A DNA stretch of 64,000 bases, taken from positions 62,001 to 126,000 of the forward strand of contig NZ_BLTE01000008.1 of the NCBI RefSeq assembly GCF_013019105.1, written 5' to 3'. Origin of the DNA: Fundidesulfovibrio magnetotacticus. GTDB lineage: Bacteria > Desulfobacterota > Desulfovibrionia > Desulfovibrionales > Desulfovibrionaceae. Position numbers and translations under genes: made by a program. Positions 42,896-51,820 of this stretch are shown here, piece after piece; the stretch's first letter is position 1; each line of letters begins with the position of its first letter. Below the pieces are notes generated by a model. That model made no database searches and was not told the DNA's origin. It saw only the letters and a list, made by a program, of their open reading frames with translations.

Positions 42896-45154
42896 ATGTC
42901 TTCTGACCAGGCTATTCTCCGGGAGGTGTTGGCGTTCCTCCCCCTTTGGCTCGTTCTCTTCGCCGCCCTGGCCTCGGGCGCGGCGGTCTTCCTGGGGCTC
43001 AGGCTGCGCGCGGCCCGGATGGACTTCGCGGCCCGCCAGCGCGACTGCCGCGAACTGGAACAGCTCTTCACCTTCAGCCTGGACATGCTCTGCTCCCTGG
43101 GGCCGGACGGTCGCTTCGTGCGCCTCAACCCCGCCTGGGAGCACACCCTGGGCTACCGCCAGGAGGACCTGGCGGGCAGGCGCTACGACGAACTGATCCA
43201 CCCCGACGATCTTTCCGCGGTGCGCCGGGCCGCCGACAGGCTGCGCGGGGAGCTCTCCGTGGCGGTGTTCGTCTGCCGCATGCGGCGCAAGGACGGCGCC
43301 TGGCGCTGGATCGAATGGAACGCCCAGCCCCGCGACGGCGTGGTGGTGGCCGCCGCCCGCGACGCCACGGACCGCCTGGAATCCCTGGCAGCCCTGCGCG
43401 AGAGCGAGGAGCGCTTCCGCTCGCTCCTGGACAACGTGGAGGCCGTCTCGGTGCAGGGCTACGGCCCCGACGGCACGGTGGAATACTGGAACAAGGCCTC
43501 GGAGGTCATCTACGGTTACACCCGCCAGGAGGCGCTGGGACGCAACCTGACCGACCTGATCATCCCCCCCGCCATGCGCGACGAGGTGCGCGCGGCCGTG
43601 GCCCACATGGCCTCCACGGGCCAGCCCATTCCGGCCTCGGAGCTGGACCTCGTGCGCAAGGACGGCTCCACGGCCCAGGTTTTCTCCAGCCACGCCGTGG
43701 TGCAAACGGCGCGCGGAAACACGGCGCTTTTCTGCATCGACGTGGACCTGGGGCCCCTCAAGGACGCCCAGGCCGCGCTGCGCGAGAGCGAGGAGCGCTT
43801 CCGGCAGCTGGTGGAGTGCGCGGGCGACGCCTTGTACCTCACGGACATGGAGGGCAGGCTCGTGGAGGTGAACTCCGAGGCCGAGCGCCAGACGGGTCGC
43901 CCGCGCGAGGAGCTTCTTGGGATGTCCATCACAGACCTGGACCTGGGCCGCGACGACGAAAACCTGGCCCAGTTCACGCGCGACATCCGCGAAAACCGCC
44001 TGGCCGTCTTCGAGACGCGCATGCGCCACCGCCAGGGGCACGACTTCCCCGTGGAAGTGCGCGTGGTCCACATGGAGCGCGGGGGCCAGGGATACATGCT
44101 GGGCAGCGCCCGCGACATCACCCGGCGCAAGCGCGCGGAGGAGGTGCTCACCGAGGCCAACCGCACCCTCACCGCCATCCTGGAGAGCGTGCCCTCCGAG
44201 GTGAACGTGGTGGACGTGCGCACGCGCGAGATCCTGTTCATGAACCAGGCCATGAAGGAGGCCTTCGGCCGCGACCACACGGGCGAGGTCTGCCACAAGG
44301 CCTTCCGCTCCTGCGAGGCCCCCTGCGCGAAGTGCGACATGGACATCCTCGTGGCCCAGGACGGCGCGGCCTCGGCCCCCAGGCTCTGGGAAGACTACAA
44401 CCCCGTCTCGGGCCGCTGGTACCTCAACCACGACCGCGTGGTGCGCTGGTTCGACGGACGCCTCGTGCGCGTGCAGATGTCGCTGGACGTCACGGCCCGC
44501 AAGGCCGTGGAGGAGCGCATGGCCGCCTCGCTCAAGGAGAAGGAGGTGCTGCTCGCGGAGGTACACCACCGGGTGAAGAACAACCTCCAGATCATCTCGA
44601 GCCTGTTGAGCCTCCAGGCCGAGAGCCTGGAGCACCCCCAGGCCCTGGACGTGCTCGCCGAAAGCCAGGGCCGCGTGGCCTCCATGGCCATGATCCACGA
44701 GCAACTCTACAGCACCCACGACTTCGGGCGCATCGAGGCGGGAGACTACCTGGAGCGCCTGCTGCCCCGCCTGGCCCAGTCCTACCGCCAGGGGCGCGAC
44801 ATCCGCCTGGACACCGCGCTGGACACCGTGCCCCTCACCCTGGACCAGGCCATACCCTTCGGGCTCATCGTCAACGAACTGGCCACCAACGCCTTCAAGC
44901 ACGGCCTGCGCGACGCGGCGCGGGGCAGGCTGCGCGTCTCCCTGACCAGGAGGGACGGCGAGGCGGAACTGACGGTGGAGGACGACGGCGCGGGCCTGCC
45001 CGGGGGGTTCACGCTGGACGGGGCTTCCACGCTGGGGCTCAGGCTGGTGGCCAGCCTGGCGGACCAGTTGCGAGGCACGGTGAGCGCGCGCGGCGGCGAC
45101 GGGAGCACGGTCTTCACCCTGCGCTTCCCCCTGGCGGAGGAGGATGGACGCTAG
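42896..45154 (+). CDS. Membrane PAS sensor histidine kinase (HisKA_2 type)
   Basis: 752 residues with one N-terminal membrane helix (about 14-36). Four PAS units follow (about 48-165, 168-290, 295-415, 420-540). The fourth has a CHKAFRSCEAPCAKC cluster that may bind a metal or sense redox. The kinase core is of the HisKA_2 type (EVHHRVKNNLQ, H557/H558), with HATPase_c motifs NELATNAFKH, DDGAG and TLGLRLV. Kinases of this type often signal to unusual response regulators; none is adjacent. The ATG at 42896 follows AGGA. Confidence 0.92.
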   Translation: MSSDQAILREVLAFLPLWLVLFAALASGAAVFLGLRLRAARMDFAARQRDCRELEQLFTFSLDMLCSLGPDGRFVRLNPAWEHTLGYRQEDLAGRRYDELIHPDDLSAVRRAADRLRGELSVAVFVCRMRRKDGAWRWIEWNAQPRDGVVVAAARDATDRLESLAALRESEERFRSLLDNVEAVSVQGYGPDGTVEYWNKASEVIYGYTRQEALGRNLTDLIIPPAMRDEVRAAVAHMASTGQPIPASELDLVRKDGSTAQVFSSHAVVQTARGNTALFCIDVDLGPLKDAQAALRESEERFRQLVECAGDALYLTDMEGRLVEVNSEAERQTGRPREELLGMSITDLDLGRDDENLAQFTRDIRENRLAVFETRMRHRQGHDFPVEVRVVHMERGGQGYMLGSARDITRRKRAEEVLTEANRTLTAILESVPSEVNVVDVRTREILFMNQAMKEAFGRDHTGEVCHKAFRSCEAPCAKCDMDILVAQDGAASAPRLWEDYNPVSGRWYLNHDRVVRWFDGRLVRVQMSLDVTARKAVEERMAASLKEKEVLLAEVHHRVKNNLQIISSLLSLQAESLEHPQALDVLAESQGRVASMAMIHEQLYSTHDFGRIEAGDYLERLLPRLAQSYRQGRDIRLDTALDTVPLTLDQAIPFGLIVNELATNAFKHGLRDAARGRLRVSLTRRDGEAELTVEDDGAGLPGGFTLDGASTLGLRLVASLADQLRGTVSARGGDGSTVFTLRFPLAEEDGR

Positions 45155-45255
45155 GCGCGCGCGCCCGGAATCCGCGCGGACGAATCTTCAAGGCTTGCAG
45201 CGGGAACCATCACTTCTTCCGTTGAGGAACGGCTCCTGCTCCCCGACAGGGCGGC

Positions 45256-45735
45256 CTAGAAGCCCTTGTTGCGCTTGCGCTCCTCGAAACGGCCCACCAC
45301 GAAGCCCAGGAAAATGCCAAGCACGCACGAGGTGATGCACATGATCCCGGAAAAACCCACCAGGGCGTTGATTTCGCCCACCTCGCGCATGCCGAAGAGC
45401 ATGCGGAAGAAGGCGTAGACGATCCAGAGGATCATGCCCCCGTGGAAGCCGTAGAAAAGCCCGTCCATGATGCGGTCGTGCACGTCGGAGGACTCGATGT
45501 AGCGGTAGCACAAGAGCTGGCTGATCACGCCGAAGAGCGTGATGGAGCCGAACGAGGCCAGAAACTGGATGAGGATGGTGATGAACGAGGCGTAGAGCGG
45601 GTCCTTCTTGAACACCGAAATGAGGAACGCGGGCACCAGACTGACGACCCAGATGCACACCACGAAGAGGTCGCCTCGGTGGGGGGAGAAGAAGGAGGTG
45701 GATTTGTCGCGCTTTTGGGTCGGTGGCAGGCTCAT
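45256..45735 (-). CDS. Four-helix integral membrane protein, unknown function
   Basis: 159 residues. A basic cytosolic N-terminus precedes four hydrophobic helices (about 23-42, 50-75, 92-112, 125-147), ending with a charged tail (RFEERKRNKGF). The start at 45735 gives a compact membrane protein; the frame is open further upstream, but that part lies antisense to the next gene. No family recognised. It converges with the upstream kinase. Confidence 0.65.
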   Translation of the reverse strand: MSLPPTQKRDKSTSFFSPHRGDLFVVCIWVVSLVPAFLISVFKKDPLYASFITILIQFLASFGSITLFGVISQLLCYRYIESSDVHDRIMDGLFYGFHGGMILWIVYAFFRMLFGMREVGEINALVGFSGIMCITSCVLGIFLGFVVGRFEERKRNKGF

Positions 45736-45859
45736 GACGGTGGAGGCTCCCGGATTCGCGGGCAGTGCCGCGTCGGGGGAAGCTAATGCCAACTTCCCTG
45801 GAAAGCAAGCGGGGCTTGGCCCTTGCCAGCCATTTCGTCTTGAGGGTATCAAGGCTTCG

Positions 45860-46375
45860 ATGCGCGTCCTTTTCCTCCTCCTGCTTCTGGCCTTCACCGC
45901 CGTGCCGGCCCGGTCCATGGACCAGCCTTCCGTCTCCCCGGAGGAGATGGAGGAGCGCGGCGGGCTCATCCACAAGGCCGGGGACAACGCCCCCTTCACG
46001 GGCCTCGTGCGCGACCTGCACGCCTCCGGCAAGCCCCGCCTGGAGGCCCGCTACGAGGCTGGAAGGCTGGCCTGGAGCAGGCTCTGGTACGAATCCGGCC
46101 AATTGGCCGAAGAGGTGGCGGTGGCCCAGGACACCTGGACCATCAAGCGCTACGCCGAAAACGGGCGCATCGAGGAGGAAACCGTGGCCCGCTTCCGCGA
46201 CGGCCGCAAATTCTCCGAGCAGTCCAGGCTGTGGGACGAATCCGGCGTTCTGCGCACGGAGGCCGGGTTCCAGGGCGGCAAGCTGCAAGGCCCCCTCAAG
46301 GAATACGCCCCGGACGGCGCCCTCGTGCGCGACGAAGTCTACGAACAGGGCAAACTGGTCCGCAAAAACAAGTAG
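45860..46375 (+). CDS. Exported MORN-repeat protein
   Basis: 171 residues with a signal peptide (about 1-18). At least five MORN/YwqK-like repeats follow, with units such as GKPRLEARYEAGRLAWSRLWY, NGRIEEETVARFRDGRKFSE and SGVLRTEAGFQGGKLQGPLKEY. Such repeats often occur in envelope proteins; the function is unknown. It starts a plus-strand cluster with a lipoprotein and a glycosyltransferase (gaps of 8 and 4 bases). Confidence 0.8.
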   Translation: MRVLFLLLLLAFTAVPARSMDQPSVSPEEMEERGGLIHKAGDNAPFTGLVRDLHASGKPRLEARYEAGRLAWSRLWYESGQLAEEVAVAQDTWTIKRYAENGRIEEETVARFRDGRKFSEQSRLWDESGVLRTEAGFQGGKLQGPLKEYAPDGALVRDEVYEQGKLVRKNK

Positions 46376-46383
46376 GGACGCCC

Positions 46384-46737
46384 ATGCACGCCACATCCAA
46401 AACCCTCGCCACCCCTCTGGCCCTCGTCCTGATCCTGGCCCTGCTGCCTCCCGTCCTGGGGGGCTGCTCCGGCGAAGACCTGAAAAAGCAGCTCGAGCAG
46501 AAGAACCAGCTCCTGGCCGCACAGGAAGGCGAGATCAAGAAGCTCAAGGAAGACATGGCCGCCCGCGACCTGGACCTCAAGAACCAGTGCGAGCAGCGCA
46601 TCCAGAAGCTCACCGCCCAGCAGAAGCATCAGGTCGACGCCCTCAACGCCAAGGTGGCCGAACTCTCCCGCAAGAAGGAGCAGGACCGCTCCCAGAAGGC
46701 CGACCCCGACAAGTCCAAGTCGAAATCGAGGCGCTAG
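46384..46737 (+). CDS. Coiled-coil lipoprotein
   Basis: 117 residues with a lipoprotein signal (VLGGC, lipidated C28). A continuous coiled coil runs from about 31 to 95, and the tail is Lys/Ser-rich. It is located between the MORN and glycosyltransferase genes with gaps of 8 and 4 bases. It resembles small envelope spacer lipoproteins, without a specific family match. Confidence 0.75.
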   Translation: MHATSKTLATPLALVLILALLPPVLGGCSGEDLKKQLEQKNQLLAAQEGEIKKLKEDMAARDLDLKNQCEQRIQKLTAQQKHQVDALNAKVAELSRKKEQDRSQKADPDKSKSKSRR

Positions 46738-46741
46738 GCCC

Positions 46742-47971
46742 GTGGCCCGCCGCACCGCGAGCGGCTTCTGGGAGGCCGTGCGCAGGCCGCGCTTCCGTTC
46801 GCCCCAGCCCCGCGCCCTGGTGCTCACCAGCGGCTACTTCCTCCAGCGCGAGGCCCTCTCGGCCATGGAACGCCTGGGCTGGCACGCCCTGGCGCTGAGC
46901 CTCCCCAAGGGGGAACGCGCCAGCGGTGCCTACGTGGAAGCCCTGCTGGAAGCCGCTTTCACCTTCCAGCCAGACTTCGCGCTCACCGTGAACCACCTGG
47001 GGCTCGACCGCCAGGGCGAGATCATGGCCCTGTTCGAGAAGATGGCCCTGCCCCTGGCCACCTGGTTCGTGGACAGCCCCCGGCTCATCCTGCACGACTT
47101 CCCCGGCCAGGCGAGCCCCTGGTGCCAGGCCTTCAGCTGGGACCGCGACACCCTGCCCTTCCTGACCGGGGCCGGATTCACCGATGCCCGCTGGCTGCCC
47201 CTGGGCTGCGACACGGGGCTCTTCGCCCCCGGCGCTCCCGGCAAAGCGGCCTGGGAGCGCGACGCGAGCTTCGTGGGCGATTCCATGGCCCAACCCTCGA
47301 CCCGCCTGGTCAAACGGCTCTCCCGACACTCCGGCGCGGCCCGGGCCGCCCGCGCCGCCGCGCCTGACTACGCCCAGGCCCCAGAGCGCGACGCCATCTC
47401 CTTCTTCCGCGCCGGACGCCCCGACCTGCTTGCCCTCTGGGAATCCCTGGACGACACCCTGGCCCGGCTGGACCTGGAGCAGCTTGTCACCTGGGAAGCC
47501 ACGCGGCTCTACCGTCTGGACTGCGTGAAGCGGCTCGCGCCCTTCGCGCCTCTGGTGGCCGGCGACGACGGCTGGCGCAAGCTCCTGCCGGGGGGCGGCT
47601 TCAGCTTCCACCCGCCCCTGAACTACCGGGAAGAGCTGCCGGGCTTCTATCCACGCAGCAAGGTGAACTTCAACGCCACCAGCCTCCAGATGAAGGGCGC
47701 GGTGAACCAGCGGGTCTTCGACGTTCCCGCGTGCGGGGGGTTCCTGCTCACCGACCGCCGCGAGCAGATGGACGAACTCTTCGAGCCGGGAAAGGAATCG
47801 GCCACCTACGCCGACCCGGGGGAGATCGAGGACCTGGCGCGCCACTTCCTGGCCCACCCGGCCGAGCGCGAGCGCGTGGCCCAGGCCGCCAGGGCCCGGG
47901 TGCTGGCCGGGCACGACTACACCCACCGCCTGCGTACGATGCTCAAGGTTCTGCGGCGGCGCTACGCCTGA
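46742..47971 (+). CDS. CgeB-type glycosyltransferase
   Basis: 409 residues. The N-terminal DUF3880-like half (RALVLTSGYFLQREALSAM, FALTVNHLGLDRQGEI, LATWFVDSPR) and a C-terminal transferase half with KVNFNATSLQMKGAVNQRVFDVPACGGFLLTD match the spore-maturation/CgeB glycosyltransferase family. In Desulfovibrionaceae such proteins often modify flagellin or surface polysaccharides. The acceptor is unknown here. It starts with GTG four bases after the lipoprotein stop. Confidence 0.85.
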   Translation: MARRTASGFWEAVRRPRFRSPQPRALVLTSGYFLQREALSAMERLGWHALALSLPKGERASGAYVEALLEAAFTFQPDFALTVNHLGLDRQGEIMALFEKMALPLATWFVDSPRLILHDFPGQASPWCQAFSWDRDTLPFLTGAGFTDARWLPLGCDTGLFAPGAPGKAAWERDASFVGDSMAQPSTRLVKRLSRHSGAARAARAAAPDYAQAPERDAISFFRAGRPDLLALWESLDDTLARLDLEQLVTWEATRLYRLDCVKRLAPFAPLVAGDDGWRKLLPGGGFSFHPPLNYREELPGFYPRSKVNFNATSLQMKGAVNQRVFDVPACGGFLLTDRREQMDELFEPGKESATYADPGEIEDLARHFLAHPAERERVAQAARARVLAGHDYTHRLRTMLKVLRRRYA

Positions 47972-48112
47972 AGCGTGAGGAGCGGCCGCGCGGGCGGCTC
48001 CGGCGAATGCCGACCGGAAGGAACCGGCCGGAGCGACCGCCCGGGCCGGACGAGCCGCGCCCGCAACGCGGACGGACCCGCCCGGAACGGCGAAGGGCAG
48101 GTCGCGCGGCGG

Positions 48113-48409
48113 CTACCAGGTGCGGTTGCGCCGCCTGTCTTCCGAGGTGATGGAGCGCTGCTTGGACTGCATGTCCTTCAGACGATCGCGGGCTTCCTTG
48201 ATGCGCTGAGGGTCGCCGGAGGCCTCCGCCTGGGCGAACTGGGCCTGGGCGACGTCAAGGTCGCGGGCCACGGCTTCCTTTTCCATCTGGTAGATGGTGG
48301 GGTTCATGTACTGCAGATTGCGGTCGTAGACTTCCAGTTTGCTGCACGCGCCCAGGCCGAATGCCGAGAGGAGCAGCAGCGCCGAAACGAGGCGAAGGGA
48401 TTTCGTCAT
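48113..48409 (-). CDS. Small putative lipoprotein
   Basis: 98 residues with a lipoprotein signal (FGLGAC, C21), then a charged helical region containing YQMEKEAVARDLDVAQAQFAQAEASGD (split by turns) and a basic C-terminus. The start at 48409 matches the signal peptide; the longer upstream frame lacks one. No family recognised. It converges with the glycosyltransferase gene across 141 bp without other features. Confidence 0.7.
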   Translation of the reverse strand: MTKSLRLVSALLLLSAFGLGACSKLEVYDRNLQYMNPTIYQMEKEAVARDLDVAQAQFAQAEASGDPQRIKEARDRLKDMQSKQRSITSEDRRRNRTW

Positions 48410-48505
48410 GGTTCTTGGACCTTTGGACTTAGAGCTTCCAGGGATGGGGCTGCATACGCGTTTGCACGTCCAGCGTAAAGCCGTACGGCCCAACCTGAAC
48501 AAAGC

Positions 48506-49390
48506 TTAATTGACCATGAAGGGCATGGGATCCACGGGCTGCCCGTTCACGCGCACCTCGTAGTGCAGGTGCGAGCCTGTGGTGCGTCCGCTCATTCCCG
48601 AGTGGGCGATGCGCGCGCCGCGCCGGATTTCCTCGCCCGGGGCCACCTCTGCCGAGCGCAGGTGGGCGTAGGCGGTGCTCACCCCGCTACGGTGTTCGAT
48701 GACCACCATGAGCCCGTAGCCGGACTCGTACCCCACGAAGGACACCGTGCCGTCGGCCGGGGCCGACACGGGCGTGCCCACGGGCACGCCGATGTCCACG
48801 CCGTTGTGGAAATCGCGCGCGCGGCCCATGAAGCGGTAGCCGAAATCGGAGTTGAGCGCGCCGCGCACGGGCCACAGGGAGGGCCGACCGGCCAGTTCCG
48901 TGGCGCGCTCGCGCAGGATGGAGGCCAGCAGGCGCTGGCGGGCCTCCTGGAAGGCAACCTCCTCCAGCAGGGCGCGCGAGGTGGCGGCCAGCTGGCGGCT
49001 CAGGCGCACCTCGTCGGCGAAGCCGCCCTCCACCTGACCTGCGGAACCAATGGAGCGCTCCGGGCCGCGCGTCGGGGGCAGCTTGACCACGGAGGCGAGG
49101 CCCGCGTTGAACCCGGCGGAGGCGTCGAGCGCGCGGGAGAGGGCGGCAAGGCGGCCGTGCTGTGCGATGAGCGCCTCGCGCCAAGCCTGGCGCGAGCCCT
49201 CCTCGCCGCGCTCCAGCACGTCCAGCCCGGCGAGCCCGGCCAGGTCGGGCAGCCTCCAGACCAGATGGCCCGTCCCCGCCACGGCTGCCAGGAGCACCAC
49301 GCCCAAAACCCACGCGGGCAGGCGCAGGCCGCGCCGCAGGCTGCCGTCGCGGCGGCGCACGTAGAGCACCCAGGCGGTGGAACGTCTCAT
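48506..49390 (-). CDS. M23 (LytM) peptidoglycan endopeptidase-type protein
   Basis: 294 residues. A basic cytosolic start, one membrane helix (about 22-45), a coiled-coil region (about 60-165) and a C-terminal LytM domain. The zinc site appears as HNGVD (about 194-198) and HLHYEV (about 272), with the HxH pattern intact, so it may be catalytically active. It would act on periplasmic peptidoglycan. The start codon overlaps the stop of the diadenylate-cyclase-like gene (ATGA), so it is translationally coupled to it. Confidence 0.9.
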   Translation of the reverse strand: MRRSTAWVLYVRRRDGSLRRGLRLPAWVLGVVLLAAVAGTGHLVWRLPDLAGLAGLDVLERGEEGSRQAWREALIAQHGRLAALSRALDASAGFNAGLASVVKLPPTRGPERSIGSAGQVEGGFADEVRLSRQLAATSRALLEEVAFQEARQRLLASILRERATELAGRPSLWPVRGALNSDFGYRFMGRARDFHNGVDIGVPVGTPVSAPADGTVSFVGYESGYGLMVVIEHRSGVSTAYAHLRSAEVAPGEEIRRGARIAHSGMSGRTTGSHLHYEVRVNGQPVDPMPFMVN

Positions 49391-50826
49391 TGGCCCTCCA
49401 GCCAGTCGGCCAGGGCGGGTGGGGTCAGGTCCAGGACGTCCTCGTGGCCCAGGTCGCACATGGCGTTGAGCTGCACGCCGCCCTGGAAGATGAACACCGG
49501 CGCGTCGGCCGAAACCACCACGGCGATGATGCCCTGGTGCATGGCCGTGAAGCGCAGGGCCGAGTTGAAGCGCGCCCCGCGCGAACGGTCTTCGGATTCC
49601 ACGCCCTTGCCGTCGAGCAGGCAGGCGAAGGCGGCCAGGTTCGAGCCCCCGATGAGGTGGAGCGCCCCGTCGAGCTTGGCCAGGGACTTGGCCAGGTCCA
49701 GGTTCTGGGGGTCGTCCAGGTCCAGGGGAGGGTCCACGTGCTGTCCGGCCATGGGCGGGAGCGTGCCCTCGGGGTCGAGCACGAGGGAGCAGCCGAAGCC
49801 GCGCCGTCGGGCCTCGTCCACCACGGCGGTCACGATGTGGAAGAGGCGGCTGGCGTCGTCGGGAGAGAGGTTCGATTCGAGCAGGGCCTCTTCCAGGAGC
49901 ACCAGGTTGGGCTTGCGCGTGCTGGACTGGTAGGCCCCGTCCACGAAGCTGCACACGGGACGCCCGCCCAGGCGCAGGAAGCCGAAGCGGTCCTGGAAGT
50001 CGGCGGTGAGGCGCGCCGCCAGGTGCCCGGCCGGGGCGCTGATGCCCAGCACCCGCTCGCCGTCGCTGACCAGGCGGCGGGTGGAGTCCTCCACGGCCAA
50101 CAGGAGCTTGCGCACGTGCTTGGCGTTGGAGAGCGAAGGGCGCTCCGTGGCCGGGAAGCGCACCAGCCAGGGGATGTCCTGGGCGTCGCGCGGCTCCACG
50201 AAGATGATGCGCCCCGAGGGGGCCTGGCCCTCCTCGCGGGTGGAGGAAACGGCCAGCACGGCCTCCAGGATGGGATAGAGGGGCACCTGGGGCGGGCGGC
50301 CCAGAGTGCGCGACATCTCGGTGAAGAGGTGGTTGCGCACGGCGTGCTGCTCGAAGGCCTCCAGGGCGTGCTTGGAGGCCGAGGTGAAGAACGCGCCCTC
50401 GGAGGCGTAGTCGTGGGCCAGCAGCCAGGAGGCGTGTTCGAGCCAGCGCTCGGTGGGGCCGGTGGAGCACATGTTGGGATGGAGTTCGGTGAACCACATC
50501 TGGTAGAAGAGGGGCTGGGAATAGCCGCCCGAGCAGATGAGCCCGGTGAGGTGCAGCTTGGGCGCCCACACCGCCTGGCCGAAAGGCTTCATGGACAGGG
50601 TGTCCGGGGCCTGGGAGCGCCACTCGTCGGATTCCAGGAAGACTTTGGCCAGCTTGGGCTCGTGGCCGCGCAGGAGCCTGCGGGGGTCGTGCACGGTAAG
50701 GGGCGACGCCGGGCTTTCGGCCATGATGAGCGCCGCCCGGCAGATGCCGGAGAAACGCGTGAGCCCCTTGCGCAGCCCTTCCAGGACGTTTCGCGCGCTC
50801 AGCTGTTTGGCGGTGTTCTGGATCAT
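49387..50826 (-). CDS. DisA_N (diadenylate cyclase)-like protein with altered catalytic motif
   Basis: 479 residues. The C-terminal part (about 375-460) matches the DisA nucleotide-binding domain: DGALHLIGGSNLAAF with the DGA motif at 386-388, then ARFNSALRFTAMHQGIIAVVVS and a following beta strand. The second catalytic motif, normally RHR in GTRHRAA, reads RFN in GARFNSA (417-423), so c-di-AMP synthesis is uncertain. The N-terminal 370 residues show no membrane helix and may be a sensor region like those named DACNx in computational surveys. It is coupled by stop-start overlap to the M23 peptidase gene. Confidence 0.7.
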   Translation of the reverse strand: MIQNTAKQLSARNVLEGLRKGLTRFSGICRAALIMAESPASPLTVHDPRRLLRGHEPKLAKVFLESDEWRSQAPDTLSMKPFGQAVWAPKLHLTGLICSGGYSQPLFYQMWFTELHPNMCSTGPTERWLEHASWLLAHDYASEGAFFTSASKHALEAFEQHAVRNHLFTEMSRTLGRPPQVPLYPILEAVLAVSSTREEGQAPSGRIIFVEPRDAQDIPWLVRFPATERPSLSNAKHVRKLLLAVEDSTRRLVSDGERVLGISAPAGHLAARLTADFQDRFGFLRLGGRPVCSFVDGAYQSSTRKPNLVLLEEALLESNLSPDDASRLFHIVTAVVDEARRRGFGCSLVLDPEGTLPPMAGQHVDPPLDLDDPQNLDLAKSLAKLDGALHLIGGSNLAAFACLLDGKGVESEDRSRGARFNSALRFTAMHQGIIAVVVSADAPVFIFQGGVQLNAMCDLGHEDVLDLTPPALADWLEGQ

Positions 50827-51014
50827 TCCCGGCGGACGCGGCGGCGAGGGGAATCCCTCCCGGCGGGAGGGACGGTTCGTTGGGTAATGGTTCGGGAAGA
50901 GGCTGCGTCAGGTCCCCGACGGGCGTCCGTTTTCCGTGTATGCCATGGCCGTCCCTTTGGCAACCGCCCCCCCGCAAGCCGCTTGCGTCCCCGCGCGTGG
51001 ACCGCGCGCGCCCT

Positions 51015-51464
51015 TCAGGCCTGCCCGGTCCCGACCCCGTTCCAGGGCCGGGACATGGTGAGGGTGTTTCGCCCCTCCTCGCTGCGGTAGTCCACGTGCT
51101 CCATCGCCTGACCGATGATGCGCAGGCCCCAGCCGCCCAGGGGCACGTCGTCCAGCTCCCCGGCATCGGGCATGCCCGGGAGCGTTTCCGGGAAGGCTTC
51201 GAAGGGCCTGCCCCTGTCGGCCACGCGCACCTCCAGGCGGCCCGCGCCCAGCGTGAGCGACACCTCCACGGGCTGGCCCGGCCTGCGCCCGTAGGCGTGG
51301 ATCACGGCGTTGTTCACGGCCTCGCACACGGCCAGCTCCACCAGGGCGGCGTCCTCCGCGGGGCCTTCCTCGCGCTCCAGGAGCCCGCGCAGGGCGTTGC
51401 CCACCAGGGAGACGTTCTCCAGGGAGCTGTCGATGGTCAGGGTCACGGTTCTCAGCGGTTTCAC
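51015..51464 (-). CDS. RsbW-type serine kinase / anti-sigma ATPase
   Basis: 149 residues with a GHKL ATPase fold: ELAVCEAVNNAVIHAYG (N box), RVADRGRPF and LGGWGLRIIGQAMEHVDY. It starts at GTG 51464, with GGAGG seven bases upstream, and the start overlaps the STAS stop. It should phosphorylate the adjacent STAS protein and sequester an unknown target. No sigma-factor gene is nearby. A CCCTCCC-ggc-GGGAGGG hairpin lies downstream at 50855-50871, before the diadenylate-cyclase-like gene. Confidence 0.9.
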   Translation of the reverse strand: MKPLRTVTLTIDSSLENVSLVGNALRGLLEREEGPAEDAALVELAVCEAVNNAVIHAYGRRPGQPVEVSLTLGAGRLEVRVADRGRPFEAFPETLPGMPDAGELDDVPLGGWGLRIIGQAMEHVDYRSEEGRNTLTMSRPWNGVGTGQA

Positions 51465-51820
51465 GGCCTGGCCTCCCGTCCTTGCGCCAGGGCCCTGGCG
51501 GCCGTTTCGGCGTCCGGGTGGATGTCCAGGAGGCCCTGGTCGAGCTTGGTCACTTCCAGGAGTTTGCGCACGCCCGCGCGCACGCCCGCACAGGCCAGGC
51601 GGCCGCGCCCGGCCAGGGCGCGCAGGGCGCGCAGGATGGCCGAAAGCCCCGTGGAATCCATGAATTCCACGGCCGAGAGGTCCACCACCACCAGCTCGTG
51701 CCCCCTGTCCAGCACCTGCTCGAGGCGGTCCCGGAAGGCGGCGCACGAGGCCGCGTCCAGTCGGGGGTTCAGGGGGGTCACCACGGCCACGGGGCCGAAC
51801 ATGTTCTCCATGACGTTCAT
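51461..51820 (-). CDS. STAS-domain anti-sigma-factor antagonist (RsbV-like)
   Basis: 119 residues covering one STAS domain, with the phosphorylatable serine in EFMDSTGLSAI (S56). It lies between the phosphatase and kinase genes with stop-start overlaps on both sides, so the three form a stoichiometric partner-switching module. Confidence 0.92.
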   Translation of the reverse strand: MNVMENMFGPVAVVTPLNPRLDAASCAAFRDRLEQVLDRGHELVVVDLSAVEFMDSTGLSAILRALRALAGRGRLACAGVRAGVRKLLEVTKLDQGLLDIHPDAETAARALAQGREARP

